Source: Chloroflexota bacterium
Lineage (GTDB): Bacteria > Chloroflexota > JAJPGV01
DNA length: 53,902 nucleotides
Direction of reading: 5' to 3'
NCBI GenBank assembly: GCA_021325635.1
Contig: JAJPGV010000054.1
Location: forward strand, 1-53,902
Below, piece by piece: positions 49,137 through 53,902 of the stretch (positions within the stretch are counted from its first letter, which is position 1; each line of letters starts with the position of its first letter). The notes beneath the pieces were generated by a model. The model was not told the DNA's origin. It made no database searches and worked only from the letters and a program-made list of their open reading frames with translations. The position numbers and the translations under genes are program-made.

Positions 49137-50306
49137 ATGGCGGTAATCCAGGCTCCTGGCGAACGTGGTTCGAAGGTGCCTTCGGGCCGTGCAGACAGGA
49201 CGTTGCCCCGGACCGACATGCGGCAGCGGGACCTGCATACGTTTCCCCGCTACGAGGCCGCCGTGCTGGGCTTCCGCAACTACTGGTACCCCACTACCTG
49301 GTCGCGCAGCGTTGGCCGCAAGCCAGTGCGGGTCCGGCTGCTGGGCGACCCAATCATGCTCTACCGGGAGCGCGGCAGGGTCTATGCCTTCTACGATCAA
49401 TGTCCGCACCGCGGCATCCCGCTGTCGGTTGGCCGGCAGGAGTTTGCCGGCACCTGGAGCTGCCGCTATCACGGGTGGACGTTCGATCTCGAGAGCGGCA
49501 TCCTCACCGCTGCTCTCACCGATGGGCCGGATTCGCCTATCTGCGGCAAGGTGCGGGCCCGCACGTATCCGGCCGAGGATCGCGCGGGGCTGGTCTGGAT
49601 CTGGATGGGCGAAGGGGAGCCCTCAGTGCCGGTCGAGGCCGACATCCCGGAGGAGTTCCTGAAGCCCGACGCCGTCGTCTGTGGCCGAATCACGGAGCGC
49701 CCCGGCAACTGGCGCCTCGCCGCCGAGAACGGCTACGACGAAGCTCACGCGACCTATCTCCACCGCTACGGCGCCTTCGTGACGACGTTCCAGAAGCTCC
49801 CCGCCGCGCTGATCACCAAGCAGGGCGGCACGTTGGAGGGGCCCTGGCTGTGGCGGATACCCGACCAGGTCATCCCTGAAGGCGACTATCCTGGCCTCGG
49901 GAAATGGCCTCGGAGGCCGTTCTGGAAGCGCGGGCGCATGTGGGTCAAGATCGGTATCCGGCTGCCCTGCGCGATGGTCATCCAGCGCAAGGGCACGGCG
50001 AACTATGCCTGGTGGGAAGCCGTCGACGAGGACACCAACAGGTACGTGCAGCTGTGGCTGGACCACGGCTCCGGTCTCAAGGCAGCGCTCTTCCGGCTCA
50101 AGTACTGGCTGTATCGCAAGTGGGCCTGGCACATTCAGTTCAGTAACCAGGACGCCGAGATGATCCGGCTCATGCCCTGGACGGGACCGGAGCGTCTGTT
50201 CCGGCCCGACGCGTCCATCATCGCCTGGCGGCAGCTGTGCGAGCAGCCGCGCGGCGAGGAGCCGGCCGCCGCGAGCGCGCCTGAAGCGCCCGCCGAGCAG
50301 CCCTAG
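49137..50306 (+). CDS. Rieske oxygenase alpha subunit, Pht5-linked
   Basis: A 389-residue Rieske oxygenase of the subfamily that also includes 40982-42262; both open with an FRNYWYP or LREYWYP motif. Cluster ligands are CPHRGIPLSVG and CRYHGWTFD. The iron triad DEAHATYLH is canonical, in contrast to its paralogue. The C-terminus is an Ala/Glu-rich tail. ATG 49137 follows GGGAGAAGG. It is 58 bases upstream of the 4,5-dihydroxyphthalate-decarboxylase-like gene. Oxidation of an aromatic acid followed by decarboxylation would fit. Demethylase activity (as in VanA) is another option. Confidence 0.9.
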   Translation: MAVIQAPGERGSKVPSGRADRTLPRTDMRQRDLHTFPRYEAAVLGFRNYWYPTTWSRSVGRKPVRVRLLGDPIMLYRERGRVYAFYDQCPHRGIPLSVGRQEFAGTWSCRYHGWTFDLESGILTAALTDGPDSPICGKVRARTYPAEDRAGLVWIWMGEGEPSVPVEADIPEEFLKPDAVVCGRITERPGNWRLAAENGYDEAHATYLHRYGAFVTTFQKLPAALITKQGGTLEGPWLWRIPDQVIPEGDYPGLGKWPRRPFWKRGRMWVKIGIRLPCAMVIQRKGTANYAWWEAVDEDTNRYVQLWLDHGSGLKAALFRLKYWLYRKWAWHIQFSNQDAEMIRLMPWTGPERLFRPDASIIAWRQLCEQPRGEEPAAASAPEAPAEQP

Positions 50307-50364
50307 CGCTCCCTCGATGACCAGCCGCCACCCGCTCCTCAGCCAGCGGCTCTAGGCCCTAGCC

Positions 50365-51417
50365 GTGCCGCCGACGCGCCGCCTGCTGACCATGGCCATC
50401 CAGCGTTTCAGCCGGACGAATGCCTTGCACACCAGAAAGGTATCGCTCGACAACGTCCTGGTGCTGCATGCCCCGCCCCTGACGTGCGCGGCCGGCATTC
50501 TGAACCGTGTGTTCGACGTGGTCGAGATGCCGCTCGGTTACTACGTGTATCTGCGCAGCGTGGATGCGCCACTCACGGCGATCCCGGTATTCCCCGATCG
50601 CATCTTCGTCCAGCAGTACGCTTACACCCGGCCGGATACCGGCATCGACAGCTTCGCCGGCCTGCTGGGACGGAGGGTGGCGATTCCCAAGTACTTTCTG
50701 ACCGCCGGGCTGTGGTTCCGGGCGCTGCTCCGAGAAGAGGCCGGCATCATGCCCGCTGATGTCCACTGGTTCACCACGGGACCGGAGATCGACGCGCGGG
50801 TTCACCCACCGGCGGACGTTCGCGTTACCGTCAAGCCGCGTCCCTATCTGGGGCTCGATCTGCTGCTCGATGGCACTGTGGATTGTCTGCTGACCGAAGC
50901 CACGCCGGTCGTGCCCGAGGACAAGCGCGACAGTGTGGTCCGGGTGCATTCCGACCCGCACACGCTCCAGAAGGCGTATTTCGAGCGCACAGGCTTCCAT
51001 CCGATCGTGCACGTCGTCGCCGTTCGCCGGGAGGTGGCGGCTGAGTATCCCGGCCTGCTGCAGGAGCTGTGCGCGGCATTCGACCAGGCCAAGCTGTCCT
51101 CCTACCGGCAGCTGCAGAACGAGCGTGTAACCGATCTGCCGCTGATGCGCTCTTACCTAGACGAGACAACTCGGCTGTTTGGTCCCGATCCCTGGCCGTA
51201 CGGACTGCAGGGCCGCAACCGCCCGGAGCTGCAGGCGCTGCTGTCGCACGCGCACGAGCAGGGGCTCACCGAGCGAACCCTGGACGCAGATGAGCTGTTT
51301 GCCCCCGAAGTTCGCGACTACCGCTTCGAAGCCGTCATGGTGTCTGGAGCCGACCTGGGGAATTTGGGCTCGCTGCTGGGCGAGCCCGAGGGCACCATCC
51401 CATCGGCGGTGCGCTGA
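50365..51417 (+). CDS. 4,5-dihydroxyphthalate decarboxylase-like protein (Pht5 family)
   Basis: A 350-residue protein of the Pht5 family, whose fold is that of a periplasmic binding protein but which acts in the cytoplasm to decarboxylate 4,5-dihydroxyphthalate to protocatechuate. There is no signal peptide or lipobox, unlike the six SBPs. Family-like segments are IPVFPDRIFVQQYAYTR, GLLGRRVAIPKYFLTAGLWF, and GIMPADVHWFTTG. The GTG at 50365 is the best start. It lies between a Rieske gene and an SDR gene, whose GTG begins two bases after its stop. Family members of unknown substrate also exist, so phthalate use is inferred. Confidence 0.82.
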   Translation: MPPTRRLLTMAIQRFSRTNALHTRKVSLDNVLVLHAPPLTCAAGILNRVFDVVEMPLGYYVYLRSVDAPLTAIPVFPDRIFVQQYAYTRPDTGIDSFAGLLGRRVAIPKYFLTAGLWFRALLREEAGIMPADVHWFTTGPEIDARVHPPADVRVTVKPRPYLGLDLLLDGTVDCLLTEATPVVPEDKRDSVVRVHSDPHTLQKAYFERTGFHPIVHVVAVRREVAAEYPGLLQELCAAFDQAKLSSYRQLQNERVTDLPLMRSYLDETTRLFGPDPWPYGLQGRNRPELQALLSHAHEQGLTERTLDADELFAPEVRDYRFEAVMVSGADLGNLGSLLGEPEGTIPSAVR

Positions 51418-51418
51418 C

Positions 51419-52218
51419 GTGGATCTGGAGCTGGCCGGTAAAGGCGCCCTCGTGACGGGCGGGAGCCGCGGAATAGGCAAGGCCATCGCCGCGGTGCTCG
51501 CCCAGGAGGGCGCGAGCGTGGCGATCGTGGCCCGCGATCGTCCGTCGCTGGAGGAGACGGCTCGCCAGCTTTCGGTGGAGACCGGACGCCCGGTGCTCCC
51601 GCTCGTCGCCGACACCGGCGACGATGCGTCGGTCGATCTCATGGCTCGCCAGGCGGCCTTCGAGCTGGGCGGCATCGACATCCTGGTGAACTGCGCCGCC
51701 AGGCCGACCGGCATGGGCCCGCAGCCGGGTCTGTCGGAGGTCACGAACGAGCTGTTCTTCGATGAGATGAACGTCAAGGTGATGGGCTATCTGCGCTGCG
51801 CGCGAGCGGCCGCGCCGTTCATGAAGGAGCGCGGTGGGGACGCATCATCAACATGGGCGGAATGGCCGCCAGGCAGGCGCGGGCGGTCGTGGGCAGCATG
51901 CGCAACGTTTCCGTCGTGGCGCTCACCAAGTATCTGGCCGGGGAGCTGGGGCCCTACGGCATCAACGTCACGGTCGTGCATCCACTGCTGGTGCGGACGG
52001 AAAGCCAGCTCGACGCCATTGGCCGGCGGGCCGCGAATGAGAAGGTCCCTCCTGCCGCCGTCGAGGAGGGCCTGGCCCAGGCCAGCTCGGCGCGCCGGCT
52101 GATGGAGCCTCGCGAGATTGCCTACGTCGTCGCCTTCCTGGCCTCGCCAAAGGCCGCGGCCGTCAACGGTGACGTCATCGTCGCCGGCGGTGGCGTGGGC
52201 AACGCCATCTATTTGTGA
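51419..52218 (+). pseudogene. SDR family oxidoreductase interrupted by a frameshift
   Basis: The first frame runs from GTG 51419 with DLELAGKGALVTGGSRGIGK (the nucleotide-binding Gly motif) to MKERGG. After the GGGG run at 51836-51839 the homology continues in the other frame (RIINMGGMAARQ) and runs to ALTKYLAGELGPYGINVTVV and the stop at 52218. One missing G would explain it, either a real mutation or an assembly error in a homopolymer. The usual Tyr-x3-Lys motif is also absent: SMRNVSVVALTK occupies that region. I recall some SDR groups of this type, so the protein could have been functional before the shift. It follows Pht5-like by two bases. Confidence 0.8.
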
Positions 52219-52275
52219 AATGCGCGCTTGGCCCAGCGGTATTTCTACCGTACGTGTCCAAGCGCGGCCTGATTC

Positions 52276-52284
52276 TGGTATAAG
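52276..52284 (+). promoter_or_regulatory. Extended -10 promoter for SBP6
   Basis: TGGTATAAG contains TATAAG (52279-52284, five of six matches) with the extended TG one base before. Transcription would begin near 52291, 54 bases before the GTG start. The -35 is poor, as is common with extended -10 promoters. Confidence 0.4.
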
Positions 52285-52344
52285 CTAGGGTCGGCTCGGT
52301 TGCCGGCATCTCGTGGGGAGTCATCGACGAAGAGGAGTCATTAC

Positions 52345-53490
52345 GTGCGCAAGATCCAACTGCTGATCGTTACTTTTCTGACGCTCGTCGCGGCGTCTTG
52401 CGGCGGGGCCGCCGCCCAGCCTGCTCCGGCTACGTCCGCAGCCGCGAGCGGAGCAGCGGCGAGTGGCGCCGCGAGCTCCGATTGGAACCAGGTCGTGGCC
52501 GCGGCCAAGAAGGAGGGCAAGTTCGTCATCAGCGGCCCGCCCACCGATGAGGTGCAGCAGGCGCTGACGCAGGGCTTCCAGAAGGCCTACCCGGAGATCA
52601 AGATCGACTACGTCGCCGACCCGGGATCAGCGGTCGCGCCCAAGGTCCTGCCGCAGCGTCAGGCTGGTCAGTATCTGCTGGACATGGTGATGAACGGCAC
52701 CACCACGGAGCTCACCCTGATGGCTGCCAACGCGCTCGATCCTATCCCGCCCTATCTGGTGGGGCCCGAGAGCCAGAACCAGTCGAAATGGCGCGGCGGG
52801 CAGTTCGAGTATTCGGACAACGCCGGCAAATACAACTTCGTATTCGGTGGGGTGGTCAAGACGCCTCTTGCTTACAACCCCAGTCAGGTGTCCCCGAGCG
52901 ACCTCAAGTCGTACAACGACCTGCTGAACCCCAAGTGGAAGGGCAAGCTGGCCATGTACGATCCGCGTGGCGCGGGCGCATCGCTGGCGACGGTGACCTT
53001 CATGTACGCCACGCCAAGCCTGGGCAAGGACTTCGTACGCAAACTGTTCGAGCAGGACGTCAAGCTGTCGCGCGACGACCGCCAGGTGCTGGACTGGGTG
53101 GCGCGCGGCGATTCGGCCATCGCCATCGCGCCCAGCGAGAAGTTCGCCCAGGAGTTCCAGGACAAGGGCATCAAGCTGACTATCATGGGCGCCGAGGACA
53201 TCAAGGAGGGGAGCTACCTCACGGCCGGCATCGCCTCATTTGGTGTGCTGAACAAGGCTCCTCATCCCAATGCCACCAAGGTCTACATTGATTGGCTGCT
53301 GAGCAAGGACGCCCAGCTGGCGTTCAGCAAAGGAGCCGGCTACGCGAGCTTCCGCACCGACGTGCCTACCGACCATCTCCCCAAGTACCTCGTCCCCAAG
53401 CCTGGCGTAGAGTACCAGGAGAACCACAAGCAGCAGTTCGTGGAGATGAAGGACGAGATCATCGAGTTCCTCAAAGGCGTGATCAAGTAG
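52345..53490 (+). CDS. Extracellular solute-binding lipoprotein (SBP6)
   Basis: A 381-residue receptor, the shortest and most divergent of the six. GTG 52345 follows AGAGGAG seven bases upstream. The signal VRKIQLLIVTFLTLVA ends in AASC. The linker is only about 25 residues, then SDWNQVVAAAKKEGKFVI. LLNPKWKGKLAMYDPRGAGA and HPNATKVYIDWLLSKDA are the shared segments. It has its own promoter-like element, and lies 126 bases after the frameshifted SDR. No permease is adjacent. Confidence 0.92.
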   Translation: MRKIQLLIVTFLTLVAASCGGAAAQPAPATSAAASGAAASGAASSDWNQVVAAAKKEGKFVISGPPTDEVQQALTQGFQKAYPEIKIDYVADPGSAVAPKVLPQRQAGQYLLDMVMNGTTTELTLMAANALDPIPPYLVGPESQNQSKWRGGQFEYSDNAGKYNFVFGGVVKTPLAYNPSQVSPSDLKSYNDLLNPKWKGKLAMYDPRGAGASLATVTFMYATPSLGKDFVRKLFEQDVKLSRDDRQVLDWVARGDSAIAIAPSEKFAQEFQDKGIKLTIMGAEDIKEGSYLTAGIASFGVLNKAPHPNATKVYIDWLLSKDAQLAFSKGAGYASFRTDVPTDHLPKYLVPKPGVEYQENHKQQFVEMKDEIIEFLKGVIK

Positions 53491-53503
53491 CGGCTTAGCT
53501 CCG

Positions 53504-53530
53504 TATCCGGCCCCGGTGTGGGGCGCCCGG
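53504..53530. terminator. Hairpin between convergent SBP6 and cupin genes
   Basis: GCCCC (53510-53514) and GGGGC (53520-53524) pair around GGTGT, with flanking CCGG repeats that can extend the stem with a bulge. It fills the 40-base gap between two convergent genes, so a bidirectional terminator is likely. No long T-run is present. Confidence 0.35.
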
Positions 53531-53902
53531 CTAGCCTTTGGCGCGGTACTCGGGGCAGACTTCGAGCTGCTCGAAGCCGGCTCCGCGGTCCAGACCCACG
53601 GTGTGGGTCAGGTCCGGCTCGCAGGCTACCAGGATGACGTCCCGCTCCGGGTCGTCGTTGAAGTGCTGGTAGATGACCCCATCCGGCCGGTTAGGCAGCG
53701 TCATCAGGTCGCCGGTCTCCCAGCGATGGGTCACGCCATCCAGGACCGTGTGGCCCTTGCCCTCCATCACGTAGAACACCGCGTTGCCGCCGTGCCGCTG
53801 GCGCCCGCTGCGGCTCCCGCCGGGGATGCGCTGGGTGTAGAACAGCAGCGTATGCAGGCAGGCATAATCGATGGCTGGGTGCAGGTACCAGCGGATGAGC
53901 CC
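53531..53902 (-). CDS. Cupin domain protein, partial (cut by window edge)
   Basis: The minus-strand frame is open from the window edge to the stop at 53531, giving the last 123 residues of a protein. The start lies outside the window; the GTG at 53779 is internal, because the homology continues upstream of it (IRWYLHPAIDYACLHTLLF). VFYVMEGKGHTVLDG is the core of a cupin strand, and RPDGVIYQHFNDDPE matches motif 2 of the bicupins in this window, especially the YQHFN phrase of bicupin 1. It is probably another cupin of the same superfamily. Function unknown. Confidence 0.75.
   Translation of the reverse strand, partial: GLIRWYLHPAIDYACLHTLLFYTQRIPGGSRSGRQRHGGNAVFYVMEGKGHTVLDGVTHRWETGDLMTLPNRPDGVIYQHFNDDPERDVILVACEPDLTHTVGLDRGAGFEQLEVCPEYRAKG

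Noticed and set aside
50365-51417. Pht5-like protein considered as a seventh solute-binding protein
   Set aside because: It shares the binding-protein fold but has no signal peptide or lipobox, and its motifs fit 4,5-dihydroxyphthalate decarboxylase.
1-53902. CRISPR arrays, tRNA and rRNA genes, phage or IS transposases
   Set aside because: No regularly spaced repeats, cloverleaf-like sequences or transposase/integrase motifs were seen on reading the intergenic regions and frames.

Overview
The window is GC-rich bacterial chromosome, about two thirds G+C by eye, packed with catabolic genes. I support 44 protein genes, one of them frameshifted and one cut by the right edge, plus one probable 7-codon leader peptide. 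The substrate-binding proteins all carry a lipobox followed by a long Ala/Ser/Pro linker. This anchoring, the many GTG/TTG starts and the expansion of Rieske oxygenases suggest a Chloroflexota (Dehalococcoidia/SAR202-like) or similar soil or sediment lineage. That assignment is inference: there is no rRNA or taxonomic marker here. I saw no tRNA, rRNA, CRISPR array, transposase, phage gene or recognisable transcription regulator.

Layout. (A, minus, 112-2909) a solute-binding protein (SBP1) and a UbiD decarboxylase. (B, plus, 2992-12792) a phthalate-dioxygenase-like Rieske oxygenase, PanB-like aldolase, LigB-like extradiol dioxygenase, two meta-cleavage-type hydrolases, YceI, a Gfo/Idh/MocA dehydrogenase resembling phthalate dihydrodiol dehydrogenase, a EutA-like ATPase and a bicupin. 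(C, minus, 12789-14816) an orphan HyuB. (D, plus, 14951-17792) an M29/NicX-like protein, SCP2-like protein and Rieske oxygenase. (E, plus, 18018-27094) leader peptide, ABC ATPase, fused permease, SBP2, amidohydrolase, SBP3, MFS transporter and tandem cysteine hydrolase. (F, minus, 27244-31241) SBP4, UbiD and Rieske. (G, plus, 31482-36790) LLM flavin oxidoreductase, HyuA and HyuB. (H, minus, 36986-39890) a second copy of cassette D. (I, plus, 40065-42262) a 3-hydroxyisobutyrate-dehydrogenase-like protein and Rieske. (J, minus, 42286-45298) bicupin and a classical ring-hydroxylating dioxygenase alpha/beta pair. (K, plus, 45494-53490) M24 peptidase-fold protein, SBP5, bicupin, Rieske, 4,5-dihydroxyphthalate-decarboxylase-like protein, frameshifted SDR and SBP6. 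(L, minus) a partial cupin at the right edge.

How it fits together. The genes read as a modular island for uptake and degradation of aromatic carboxylic acids. Six lipoprotein SBPs could feed a single ABC importer. Seven Rieske oxygenases, several decarboxylase families (two UbiD, one Pht5-like, one ACMSD-type amidohydrolase) and a dihydrodiol-dehydrogenase-like protein would activate the ring. A LigB-like dioxygenase, the bicupins and the M29/NicX-like proteins are candidates for ring opening. Alpha/beta hydrolases, hydantoinase/oxoprolinase-type subunits and small hydrolases would process the products. Homologues of phthalate 4,5-dioxygenase, its dihydrodiol dehydrogenase and 4,5-dihydroxyphthalate decarboxylase together suggest phthalate-like substrates, but no substrate is proven by sequence.

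The most unusual points are: a duplicated three-gene cassette; a translationally coupled leader peptide ahead of the ABC operon; catalytic-residue changes in the PanB-like, LigB-like, tandem hydrolase and one Rieske protein; and several long perfect inverted repeats, including an 84-bp MITE-like element flanked by 9-bp direct repeats. No stretch longer than about 245 bases lacks a gene. The larger gaps are described as separate entries.
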